NCBI GenBank assembly: GCA_016714685.1
Contig: JADKCH010000001.1
Location: 62,001 to 126,000 of the forward strand
Source: Candidatus Geothrix odensensis
GTDB lineage: Bacteria; Acidobacteriota; Holophagae; Holophagales; Holophagaceae
Direction: 5' to 3'
Length of the DNA stretch: 64,000 nt
Position 1 is the stretch's first letter. The number at the start of each line of letters is the position of its first letter. The notes under the pieces were generated by a model, which saw only the letters and a program-made list of their open reading frames with translations, searched no databases and was not told the origin of the DNA. Below, piece after piece: positions 20,460 through 27,661 of this stretch. The position numbers were made by a program, and so were the translations under genes.

Positions 20460-20475
20460 AGCCAAAACCTTGCCA
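20460..20475 (-). promoter_or_regulatory. Sigma54 (-24/-12) promoter candidate
   Basis: Minus-strand reading TGGCAAGGTTTTGGCT. The GG and GC doublets are at the required 10-base separation. It differs from the consensus TGGCACG-N4-TTGCW at the sixth base (A for C) and at one T of TTGC. Expected transcription start near 20449. It points into the binding-protein operon and lies directly downstream of the gene for a sigma54 activator. Confidence 0.7.
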
Positions 20476-20541
20476 ATAATCACAACAATAAATAAATCAG
20501 TATTAAAATATTCCAATCGAGTTAAGCGGGCATGGACTTAC

Positions 20542-20552
20542 TGCAAAATGCA
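20542..20552. promoter_or_regulatory. TGCA-N3-TGCA palindrome 1 (activator site)
   Basis: TGCA-AAA-TGCA, centre 20547, about 98 bases upstream of the predicted sigma54 start. That is the usual distance for a bacterial enhancer site bound by the Fis-type helix-turn-helix of such activators. The same palindrome recurs at 20576-20586 and 21971-21981. Confidence 0.65.
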
Positions 20553-20575
20553 TGGATTGAAAAACCGTCGATCAT

Positions 20576-20586
20576 TGCATCTTGCA
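20576..20586. promoter_or_regulatory. TGCA-N3-TGCA palindrome 2 (activator site)
   Basis: TGCA-TCT-TGCA, centre 20581, about 132 bases upstream of the predicted start and 34 bases from palindrome 1. Including one flanking base on each side, the two copies form an inverted repeat with 11 of 12 bases matching. Confidence 0.65.
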
Positions 20587-20593
20587 GGACGAA

Positions 20594-21955
20594 TCACAGG
20601 CGTCGCAGCTTTCTCCAAAGGGTGGTGGTGTGGATGCCCAGTTCCCTAGCGGCAGCGGTCCGATTCCCCTTGTGGCGGTCCAGAGCGGCCTGGATCAGGG
20701 CGCTCTCCTGGCTCCGCAGGTCCTGGCTGGATGTCGATCTGCCCTTTGGTGATGGGTTCAAATCCGCTGCTTCGAAGGTCGAGGGGAGGTCGGAGACCTG
20801 GATCCGGTCCCGTCGGCAAAGCACGTAGGCATGCTCCACGGCATTCTCCAGCTCGCGGATGTTGCCAGGCCATGCGTGGCGCATGAATCGATCCATCACC
20901 TCGGGGACGAAACCCTCGACCTGCCGGCCGTGGAGGGCGATCTGGCGGGCCAGGAAGCGCCGTGCCAGGGCCGGAATGTCTTCCTTTCGCTCCCGGAGGG
21001 GCGGGATTGCAATCTGCATGACGTTCAGGCGGTAGAAGAGGTCCTCCCGGAACCGGCCTGCCTTGACCTCGGTGCGGAGGTCGCGGTGGGTGGCCGCGAT
21101 GAAGCGGACATTCGCCTTCACTGAGTCATTTGACCCCAGGGGCTCGTAGGTCCGTTCCTGGATGACCCGGAGGAGCCGGACCTGGAGGGGGGCGGAGATG
21201 TCCCCGATCTCATCCAGGAACAGCGTTCCGCCCTCGGCGGCGGCAATGCGCCCCTTGCGGTCCCGCTTGGCGTCCGTGAAGGCGCCCGCCTTGTGTCCGA
21301 ACAGCTCGGCCTCGAGCAGGGTGTCGGGCAGGGCCCCGCAATTCAGGGTGACCAGTGGTTTCCGGGCCCGGGCGCTCAGGTCGTGGATGGCCCGCGCCAT
21401 GAGTTCCTTGCCGGTGCCGCTCTCACCCTGGATCAGCACGGTGCTGTCGCTCTGGGCGAGGAGCGGGAGGAGCTTGAAGATCTCCCACATCCGGTGGTTG
21501 GCGGACGTCATGTGGTGGAAGGTCGCCCGGCCCTCGACCGCCTTCCTGAGCTCTTCCACGAGGGTGAGGTCCCTGAAGGACTCCACGCCCCCGACCACAT
21601 CCCCGCTCTGATTGCGCAGCAGGGCCGTGCTGACGTTGATGGAGACCTTCCGGTGGGCCGAGGTGTGGATGTTCACGTGCTTGTTGATCAGGGGCGTCCC
21701 AGTGGACATCGTCTCCTTCAGGGCACAGGCGCCTTCGCAGATGTCCGCGTTGAACACCTGCCAGCAGGGTTTCCCCAGGGCCTCTTCTGGCGTGATGCCG
21801 ATGATCTCCGCCGCCGCCCGGTTGAACGAGGTGATGTGGAACTGGTCATCGACGGTGAACACGCCGTCATTGATGGAGTCGAGGATGGTGCGGAGGTCAT
21901 GCGAGAGCTGGTCCGAGGCTGCTCCAGCCTGCCCCTTTTTCGCGAAGCGCTTCAT
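20594..21955 (-). CDS. Sigma54-dependent transcriptional activator with Cys-containing PAS domain
   Basis: A 453-residue NtrC/NifA-class enhancer-binding protein. The N-terminal PAS domain (about 20-125) has ILDSINDGVFTVDDQF and a cysteine cluster, CWQVFNADICEGACAL. The AAA+ domain has Walker A GESGTGKE, GAFTDA (the sigma54-contact loop, usually GAFTGA), Walker B GGTLFLDEIGD and REDLFYRLNV. The C-terminal Fis-like HTH is ALDRHKGNRTAAARELGIHTTTLWRKLRRL (first part AARELGIHTTTLWRKL). Start 21955 is preferred over 21970 because GGAGG lies 6-10 bases upstream. The Cys set suggests a redox or cluster sensor (inference). It presumably drives the downstream cytochrome operon and binds the palindrome ahead of its own gene. 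Confidence 0.9.
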   Translation of the reverse strand: MKRFAKKGQAGAASDQLSHDLRTILDSINDGVFTVDDQFHITSFNRAAAEIIGITPEEALGKPCWQVFNADICEGACALKETMSTGTPLINKHVNIHTSAHRKVSINVSTALLRNQSGDVVGGVESFRDLTLVEELRKAVEGRATFHHMTSANHRMWEIFKLLPLLAQSDSTVLIQGESGTGKELMARAIHDLSARARKPLVTLNCGALPDTLLEAELFGHKAGAFTDAKRDRKGRIAAAEGGTLFLDEIGDISAPLQVRLLRVIQERTYEPLGSNDSVKANVRFIAATHRDLRTEVKAGRFREDLFYRLNVMQIAIPPLRERKEDIPALARRFLARQIALHGRQVEGFVPEVMDRFMRHAWPGNIRELENAVEHAYVLCRRDRIQVSDLPSTFEAADLNPSPKGRSTSSQDLRSQESALIQAALDRHKGNRTAAARELGIHTTTLWRKLRRL

Positions 21956-21970
21956 GCTCGCCTCCACCAT

Positions 21971-21981
21971 TGCATTATGCA
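21971..21981. promoter_or_regulatory. TGCA-N3-TGCA palindrome 3, upstream of the activator gene
   Basis: TGCA-TTA-TGCA, 16-26 bases ahead of the activator's start codon. On the minus strand it contains CATAAT, a fair -10 hexamer, so binding here would block transcription of the activator gene (autorepression, inference). Confidence 0.6.
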
Positions 21982-22054
21982 GTGGTTGCTTGTGAAGTAT
22001 TTCAAAATCAATGGATGAGTGCCGGGCTATTCGTGGGGTGGGGAAGGGGCCTGC

Positions 22055-23281
22055 TCAGGGCAGCCCTGCCAGTTGGGGATCCTCGACCAGCTGGACTTGC
22101 CCGATGCACCCGAGGGCCTGCTCCAGATCTGACAGGATGTCGCTGAGATCCTCGATGCCGACCGAGAGGCGGACGAGTCCATCCGTGATTCCAGCCGCCA
22201 GGCGGTTCTCGCGGGCCATGCTGGCATGGGTCATGGAAGCCGGATGGCTGATGAGGGTCTCCACCCCGCCCAGCGATACGGCCAGCCCTGCGAGATGCAC
22301 GTTGTCCATGACCACGCGGCCCGCGTCCATGCCCCCCTTCAGCTCGAAGGCGATCATGGAGCCGAAGCCCGTCATCTGCCGCTTCGCGAGGTCGTGCTGG
22401 GGATGGCTGGGCAGGCCGATGTAGCGCACCCAGGCGACCTGCGGATGGGCCTCCAGCCAGGGAGCGACCTTGCGGGCGTTCTCCTCGGCCCGCTCAACGC
22501 GCAGGGCCAGGGTCTTCAAGCCGCGACTCACCATGTAGGACTGGTGGGGGTCCATGTTGGCGCCCAGGTTGATGAGCATGGCGCGGATCTGCTTGTGCAG
22601 CGCCTCCGTTTTCGCCACGACGATGCCGCCGACGATGTCGGCATGGCCATTGATGAACTTCGTCACCGAGTGCAGCACCAGATCCGCGCCGAGATCCAGG
22701 GGCTTCTGGAGGTGGGGGCTGGCGAAGGTGTTGTCCACCACCAGGAGGGCGCCGGCGGCATGGGCGATCTCCGCCGCCGCGGCGATGTCCGTGACGGACA
22801 TGGCGGGGTTGGAAGGGGACTCGATGTAGACCAGCTTGGTGTTCACCTTCATGGCGTTGGACAGGTTCTCCAGGTCCGACGTGTCGACATAAGTGGATTC
22901 GACACCGAACCGGCTCATGTGCTTCTCCATGAGGCCCCGGCTGGGCCCATACACGGAGTCCGTGCTCACCATGTGGTCGCCGGCGCTGAGCAGGGCAAGA
23001 TACACGGTGCTCACGGCACCCATGCCACTGGCCATGGCCGTGGCCCCGAAGCCGTTCTCGAGCTGGGCCACGTTCTCTTCCAGGGCCGCCGTCGTCGGGT
23101 TGCCGATGCGGGTGTAGATGTAGCCATCCTCGATTCCCGCGAAACGATCAGCTCCCTGCTGGGCATTGCGGAAGGCGAAGGTGGAGGTCTGGTAGATGGG
23201 CGTGACCACGCTCCCGTGGGCATCCTCGCGGATCCCCGCATGCACCAGCTTGGTGTTGAAGCCCTTGTTGCGTGTGTCCAT
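22055..23281 (-). CDS. PLP-dependent sulfur amino acid lyase/synthase (methionine gamma-lyase or cystathionine gamma-synthase family)
   Basis: A 408-residue fold type I PLP enzyme. The phosphate-binding region is SGMGAVSTVYLALLSAGDH, the pyridine-N Asp is at 183 (VVDNTFASP), and the Schiff-base Lys is at 208 (LHSVTKFINGHADIVGG). YTRIGNPT supplies the Tyr/Arg that reach across the dimer. Close in style to enzymes annotated methionine gamma-lyase, but the Cys typical of that activity (YGCT) is Pro here (VYGPSRG), so gamma-synthase or gamma-lyase on cystathionine is equally possible. Start 23281 has AGGAG upstream; an in-frame Met at 23305 does not. Confidence 0.88.
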   Translation of the reverse strand: MDTRNKGFNTKLVHAGIREDAHGSVVTPIYQTSTFAFRNAQQGADRFAGIEDGYIYTRIGNPTTAALEENVAQLENGFGATAMASGMGAVSTVYLALLSAGDHMVSTDSVYGPSRGLMEKHMSRFGVESTYVDTSDLENLSNAMKVNTKLVYIESPSNPAMSVTDIAAAAEIAHAAGALLVVDNTFASPHLQKPLDLGADLVLHSVTKFINGHADIVGGIVVAKTEALHKQIRAMLINLGANMDPHQSYMVSRGLKTLALRVERAEENARKVAPWLEAHPQVAWVRYIGLPSHPQHDLAKRQMTGFGSMIAFELKGGMDAGRVVMDNVHLAGLAVSLGGVETLISHPASMTHASMARENRLAAGITDGLVRLSVGIEDLSDILSDLEQALGCIGQVQLVEDPQLAGLP

Positions 23282-23346
23282 GAGTGCTCCTGTCGAGTGC
23301 CGCAAGCGATCCAGCGGATCGATTATTCAAAAATAACCAATCAGTA

Positions 23347-23352
23347 ATTATA
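23347..23352 (-). promoter_or_regulatory. Extended -10 promoter for the PLP enzyme
   Basis: Minus-strand TGCTATAAT: a perfect TATAAT with the extended TGn element. No good -35 hexamer is present, as expected for extended -10 promoters. The predicted start gives a leader of about 60 bases to the ATG at 23281. Confidence 0.55.
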
Positions 23353-23548
23353 GCAGAGGCGATAACCCGATCGTTTATGGAGTCATCGGTGCCTCTGGGC
23401 CCCCAGGTCGCGGGGTGGAGCGTTTCCCGCCGGCCTTTAGGAAGGATTGGGAGGAGGCCCACTGGGTTTTTCGCCTATTTCCAGGGGTCGAAGCGAATTT
23501 TCGCTTTTATTTCCTCTTGTTGACTTCTTTGGGGTTTATACACTTCGA

Positions 23549-23593
23549 AGTGGTTCTCAGTGGAGAAAAGTGGGCTGTAGTGGATCAAAGTGG
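23549..23593 (+). promoter_or_regulatory. MraZ operator: five AGTGG boxes at exact 10-base spacing
   Basis: AGTGG occurs at 23549, 23559, 23569, 23579 and 23589, each followed by a different 5-base spacer. MraZ in other bacteria binds three or four GTGG/TGGGN-type direct repeats with 5-base spacers upstream of its own gene and represses or tunes the dcw operon. Five copies 54-98 bases ahead of the mraZ start fit this closely. TTGACT at 23520 and TATACA at 23537 are nearby, but their 11-base spacing is too short to call as a promoter pair. Confidence 0.85.
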
Positions 23594-23646
23594 TCTCACG
23601 CCAGTTTACGCCTCCCTCCTGGACTGATGGTTGAAAGGCGATACCG

Positions 23647-24132
23647 GTGCTGCGACTTCGCGGAAACTCACCGGCCACGGTGGATGAGAAAGGGCGCCTC
23701 AAGCTCCCCTCCTCCTTCAAGGCCGAGTTGGAATCCTTCGCCCAGGGCGAGGGGGGCCAGGCCCTGCGCGAAGGTGTTGGCACGCTGCGGCACTACCTGA
23801 CCTCCCTGGATGGCCGGTCCGCCCGCCTCTACCCCATGCCGGTCTGGGAGGCCATCGAGGCACGCCTGGCCGCCCTGCCTTCCACCAGCCCCGCCAAGCG
23901 CAAGTTCCTGGAGACCACCGCCTACTTCGGCAGCGAGGTGGAACCCGATGCCCAGGGCCGTTTCGTCATTCCGCCCATCCTGCGCGAGGCCGCCCAGCTG
24001 ACCGGGGAAGTCGCGGTGCTGGGTCAGATGGACCACCTGGCCCTGTGGAACAAGGCCGGCTTCCAGCGCCGTCTGGCGGCGGAGCCTCTGGGCTCCGAGG
24101 ACCTGGCCCAGCTCGCGGATCTGGGGATCTGA
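23647..24132 (+). CDS. mraZ: Transcriptional regulator MraZ
   Basis: A 161-residue protein with two AbrB-like SpoVT domains: LRGNSPATVDEKGRLKLPSSF at the N-terminus (first 20 residues typical) and EVEPDAQGRFVIPPILREAA in the second half. First gene of the division and cell wall cluster. Starts with GTG; GAAAGG lies about 9 bases upstream. It presumably regulates the cluster through the five boxes upstream. The last base of its TGA is the first of the rsmH ATG. Confidence 0.95.
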   Translation: MLRLRGNSPATVDEKGRLKLPSSFKAELESFAQGEGGQALREGVGTLRHYLTSLDGRSARLYPMPVWEAIEARLAALPSTSPAKRKFLETTAYFGSEVEPDAQGRFVIPPILREAAQLTGEVAVLGQMDHLALWNKAGFQRRLAAEPLGSEDLAQLADLGI

Positions 24133-25091
24133 TGATGACGGTCCCCGTGCATGTTCCCGTGCTCCTCCAGGAGGTCCTGGACCATCTCGTCCTGCCCCCC
24201 GCGGCCCGCATCCTCGACCTCACGCTGGGCCTCGGCGGCCATGCCGAGGCCCTGCTGGGCCGGGCCGACGCTGATACGCGCTACCTCGGCGTGGACCGCG
24301 ATCCCGAGGCCCGCGCTCTGGCCGCCCAGCGGCTGGGCTCGGACGGCCGCCTCAGCATCCTGGCCTCGGCCTACGAGGACCTCTGGGACGAGCCCCACTT
24401 CCTCGCCTGGCGAGCCGCCCAGGCCCCCGAAGGCTTCGATGCCATCCTGGCGGACCTCGGCGTCTCCACCCTGCAGCTCCGCACCCCGGACCGCGGCTTC
24501 AGCTTCCGGGACGAGGGGCCCCTCGACATGCGGATGGACCAGGAACACGGCCTCTCGGCCCGCGCCTGGATCGCCGAGCAGACCGACGAGAGCCTGGCCG
24601 ACGCCATCTACCAGTACGGCGAGGAGCGGGCCAGCCGACCCATCGCCCGGGCCATCCTGCGGGCCCTGCACGAAGGCCGCCTGGACACCACCCACGACCT
24701 GGCCAAGGCCGTCTACACCGTGATCCCCCGCGAACCCGCCAAGCGCAAGGGCCACAGCGATCCGGCCACCCGCACCTTCCAGGCCATCCGCATCGCCGTG
24801 AACGGCGAGCTGGACCGCCTGGCCGCCTCGCTCGAGGCCGCCGTCTCCCACCTGCGCCCCGGCGGCCGGCTGGCGGTCATCAGCTTCCACAGCCTGGAGG
24901 ACCGCATCGTCAAGCAGACCCTGCGCCGCCTCGCCGGCATCTACGACGGTCCAGGCCGCACCGCCCCGGCTGAACTCCCCAAGCTCCTCAAGCTCATCCA
25001 TGCCGGTGGCATCGCGCCCAGCGAGGCCGAAGCCGCCACGAATCCCCCCTCCCGCTCCGCCCGCTTGCGGGTGGCTGAACGCCTTTCCTGA
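24132..25091 (+). CDS. rsmH: 16S rRNA (cytosine(1402)-N4)-methyltransferase
   Basis: A 319-residue SAM enzyme that methylates N4 of C1402 in the ribosomal P site. It has HVPVLLQEVLDHL, the SAM loop DLTLGLGGHAEALL, LADLGVSTLQL, RGFSFRDEGPLDMRMD and SFHSLEDRIVKQTLR. Start at 24132 overlaps the mraZ stop by one base; a second ATG follows immediately at 24135. The upstream open frame lies inside mraZ and is not used. Confidence 0.96.
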   Translation: MMTVPVHVPVLLQEVLDHLVLPPAARILDLTLGLGGHAEALLGRADADTRYLGVDRDPEARALAAQRLGSDGRLSILASAYEDLWDEPHFLAWRAAQAPEGFDAILADLGVSTLQLRTPDRGFSFRDEGPLDMRMDQEHGLSARAWIAEQTDESLADAIYQYGEERASRPIARAILRALHEGRLDTTHDLAKAVYTVIPREPAKRKGHSDPATRTFQAIRIAVNGELDRLAASLEAAVSHLRPGGRLAVISFHSLEDRIVKQTLRRLAGIYDGPGRTAPAELPKLLKLIHAGGIAPSEAEAATNPPSRSARLRVAERLS

Positions 25092-25102
25092 ACGAGGTCC
25101 CC

Positions 25103-25471
25103 ATGGTTGCCGGAACGCTTCCGAGCTCCAACGCCCCCACCCGCATGGTGGAGAGCGAGGGCATCCTGCGCATGCTGCTGCTGGTGCTGGCCCTGGCCAT
25201 GCCCCTGGGCACCCTCGCCTACCTGAAGATCCAGAGCACCCGCCTGAGCTACGCCATGGGCGAGCTCAAGGAGCGCATCCACAAGGAAGAAGAGCTGCAG
25301 CGCAAGCTGATGCTCGAGCGCAGCCGCTTCCAGCGGGACGAGGAGGTGCAGGTGTACGCCCAGAAGGCCGGCCTCCAGCCCCGCAAGCAGGGTCATCTGA
25401 TCCGGCGTGGCTTCACGCCCGAGGACCAGCGCATCGCCAAGCTGCGACCCGTGTCGTCCGAGGGGCTGTAG
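25103..25471 (+). CDS. ftsL: FtsL-like small division protein
   Basis: A 122-residue bitopic protein: short cytoplasmic part, one membrane helix at about 24-42 (MLLLVLALAMPLGTLAYL), then a heptad-rich coiled coil (YAMGELKERIHKEEELQRKL). FtsL is poorly conserved in sequence; the call rests on size, topology and position between rsmH and ftsI. It would join FtsB/FtsQ in the divisome and activate FtsWI. Confidence 0.82.
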   Translation: MVAGTLPSSNAPTRMVESEGILRMLLLVLALAMPLGTLAYLKIQSTRLSYAMGELKERIHKEEELQRKLMLERSRFQRDEEVQVYAQKAGLQPRKQGHLIRRGFTPEDQRIAKLRPVSSEGL

Positions 25472-25519
25472 GCTAGAGGCTGGGCCCGTCCGGGCCCAGC
25501 GCCTCCCAGGTCATCCCCC

Positions 25520-27661
25520 GTGTCCCTCCGCTTCGCCACTGAACCTCACGCCTCCCGGCGCCTGCTGGGCCGGCAGGATCCCCAGGACCTGCTGAGCCAC
25601 CGCATGCCCTGGGTCATGGGCGGCATGGCCTTCTGGGGCCTGCTCATCCTCCTCCGCCTGCTCTGGTTGCAGGGGGTGGAGCACAAGCGCTACCGGGCGA
25701 AGGCGGAGCAGCAGCACACGACCGTGGTGCCCGTGCCCCCCATCCGCGGCGAGCTGCGGGACCGCCGCGGCGAGCCCCTGGCCATCTCGATCAAGGTGGA
25801 GAGCCTCTTCGCCGATCCCCGCGTGTTCTACCCCGACTACAAGCCGGGGAAGGGCGAGGAGCGGCAGTGGGGGAGCCCCGACCGCAAGGCGGCCGCCGAG
25901 GTGGCCGCGAAGCTGGCCCCCATCCTCGAGCAGACCAAGGGACAGGTGCTGGACAAGCTCCTGCGGAAGAAGACCTTTGTCTACCTGGAGCGGCACCTGC
26001 CCCCCATGAAGGTGGCGGCGATCCGCGCCCTGGAGCTGGACGGCATCGAGTTCCAGCCCGAGAGCCGGCGCTTCTACCCGCGCGGCAGCCTGGCGGCCCA
26101 GATCATCGGCTTCACGAACATCGACGGGCTGGGCCAGCTGGGCATCGAGCAGAGCTATGACAACCAACTCAAGGGTGTGAAGGGTGAGCTCATCGCCCCC
26201 CGGGACGCCCACGGGAAGCTGCTGATCCTCCAGGAGAACTACAGCCAGATTCCCGTGAACGGTGCCTCGCTCCAGCTCAGCATCGACGCCTCCATCCAGC
26301 ACATCGTCGAGGATGCCCTGGAGGAGGGCATGCGCCTGTCCCGCCCGAAGACGGCCTACGCGGTGGTGGTGGATCCCCAGACGGGCGAGATCCTGGCCAT
26401 GGCCGGGACGCCCACCTTCGACCCCAACCACATCCTGCCCAGGAAGTTCCGGAACCGGGCCGAGTCGGAACTCTCCGCGGGAGAGCGCGAGGAGCTGAGG
26501 CGCGAGCTGGAGCGGCAGAAGGCGGCCCGCAAGGTGCACCCCGTCGAGGATGTGTACGAGCCGGGCTCCACCATGAAGATCTTCACGGCGGCCATCGCCC
26601 TGGAGGAGCGCAAGGTCCGCCTGGGCGAGCGCATCGACTGCCTGGGCGGCCGGTGGCTCTACAGCCCCAAGGTCCCACCGATCACGGACACCCACCGGCA
26701 CGGCGTGCTCTCCTTCGAGGAGGTGCTCTGGCAAAGCTCCAACATCGGCGCCGCCAAGATGGGCATCCGCCTCGATCCCGCGGTCCACTACCAGTACCTC
26801 CGGAAGTTCGGCTTCGGCGATGCCACGGGTCTCAACTTCCCCGGGGAGAGCCCCGGGCGCATGATCGCGCCCGACCGCTGGAGCGTGCCCACCCAGTACA
26901 CCTTCTCCTACGGCTACGGGCTCAGTACCACGCCCCTGCAGATCCTCATGGCCGGCTGCGCACTGGCCAATGGCGGCAAGCTCATGCAGCCCATCCTCGT
27001 GCAGCGCATCTTCAACGACAAGGGCCTGCTGATGAAGGAATTCAAGCCCACCGTACGGGGACAGGTGCTCAGTGAGGAGACCGCGAACCTCATGAAAGAG
27101 GCGCTGAAGGGCGTGCTGACCCAGGGCACGGGCAAGCGGGCCATGCTCGACAATGGCGTGGAGGCCTTCGGCAAGACCGGCACCAGCCGCAAGCTCATCG
27201 ACGGCAAGTACGATCCCAGGCGCCACTTCGCCTCCTTCATGGGCTTCTTCCCGGTGGACCGGCCCCAGTTCGGCGTGCTGGTCATGCTCGACGACCCGGC
27301 GGGGGACACCACCGGCGGCGATGTGGCGGCGCCCCTCTTCAAGCGCATCGGCGATGGCATCATGCGCTTCCGGGAGACCTCGCCCGATCCCGACCGCGAA
27401 GCCGACCTGAAGCTGTCGCTCCGCGACTGGCCCGTGAGCGAGACCGACGAGGCCGCCGTGCATGTGGAGCGGGGCAGGGTGCCTGATCTGACAGGGCTCA
27501 GCCTGAAGGCGGCCATCCACCGCGTGGTGCTGGTGGGTGGCACCCCCCGGGTGGAGACCACACCCGGCTCCACGGCGACCCGAGTGCAGGGCCAGAGCCC
27601 CGAGCCGGGGACCGCCCTCGAGGCGGGTGCCGTGGTGAAGATCAAGGCGGGAGCCCCATGA
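25520..27661 (+). CDS. ftsI: Penicillin-binding protein 3 / FtsI-type transpeptidase with PASTA domain
   Basis: A 713-residue class B PBP for septal peptidoglycan cross-linking. One membrane segment (about 33-52), dimerisation domain with PIRGELRDRRGEPLA, then the transpeptidase: active-site SxxK as STMK (Ser350), SSN in LWQSSNIGAAKMG, and KTGTS. A single C-terminal PASTA-like domain begins at VPDLTGLSLKAAIHR, a feature of Spo/FtsI of many non-proteobacteria. GTG start. The ATG of murE overlaps its TGA (ATGA). Confidence 0.94.
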   Translation: MSLRFATEPHASRRLLGRQDPQDLLSHRMPWVMGGMAFWGLLILLRLLWLQGVEHKRYRAKAEQQHTTVVPVPPIRGELRDRRGEPLAISIKVESLFADPRVFYPDYKPGKGEERQWGSPDRKAAAEVAAKLAPILEQTKGQVLDKLLRKKTFVYLERHLPPMKVAAIRALELDGIEFQPESRRFYPRGSLAAQIIGFTNIDGLGQLGIEQSYDNQLKGVKGELIAPRDAHGKLLILQENYSQIPVNGASLQLSIDASIQHIVEDALEEGMRLSRPKTAYAVVVDPQTGEILAMAGTPTFDPNHILPRKFRNRAESELSAGEREELRRELERQKAARKVHPVEDVYEPGSTMKIFTAAIALEERKVRLGERIDCLGGRWLYSPKVPPITDTHRHGVLSFEEVLWQSSNIGAAKMGIRLDPAVHYQYLRKFGFGDATGLNFPGESPGRMIAPDRWSVPTQYTFSYGYGLSTTPLQILMAGCALANGGKLMQPILVQRIFNDKGLLMKEFKPTVRGQVLSEETANLMKEALKGVLTQGTGKRAMLDNGVEAFGKTGTSRKLIDGKYDPRRHFASFMGFFPVDRPQFGVLVMLDDPAGDTTGGDVAAPLFKRIGDGIMRFRETSPDPDREADLKLSLRDWPVSETDEAAVHVERGRVPDLTGLSLKAAIHRVVLVGGTPRVETTPGSTATRVQGQSPEPGTALEAGAVVKIKAGAP

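Larger units (their letters stand above)
20238..20593. other. 356-base regulatory intergenic region of the sigma54 module
   Basis: No credible gene. On the minus strand, from right to left, it holds two TGCA-N3-TGCA palindromes (20576-20586, 20542-20552), an A+T-rich stretch (about 20476-20540) suited to DNA bending, a -24/-12 promoter candidate (20460-20475), then about 210 bases of untranslated leader down to the ATG at 20237. The A+T content contrasts with the GC-rich surroundings. Confidence 0.75.
23282..23646. other. 365-base intergenic region between the divergent PLP-enzyme and mraZ genes
   Basis: Holds the PLP-enzyme promoter (23347-23352) pointing left and the MraZ box array (23549-23593) pointing right. 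The stretch between them, about 23380-23510, shows no gene or repeat that I can support. Confidence 0.7.

Noticed and set aside
20750..20770. GGTTCAAATCC, a tRNA T-loop-like string
   Set aside because: The flanks do not pair as a T stem and no anticodon or acceptor arm is present; it lies within the activator gene.
23520..23542. TTGACT and TATACA as the mraZ promoter
   Set aside because: They are 11 bases apart, too short for a normal -35/-10 pair; the operator array is the firmer signal.
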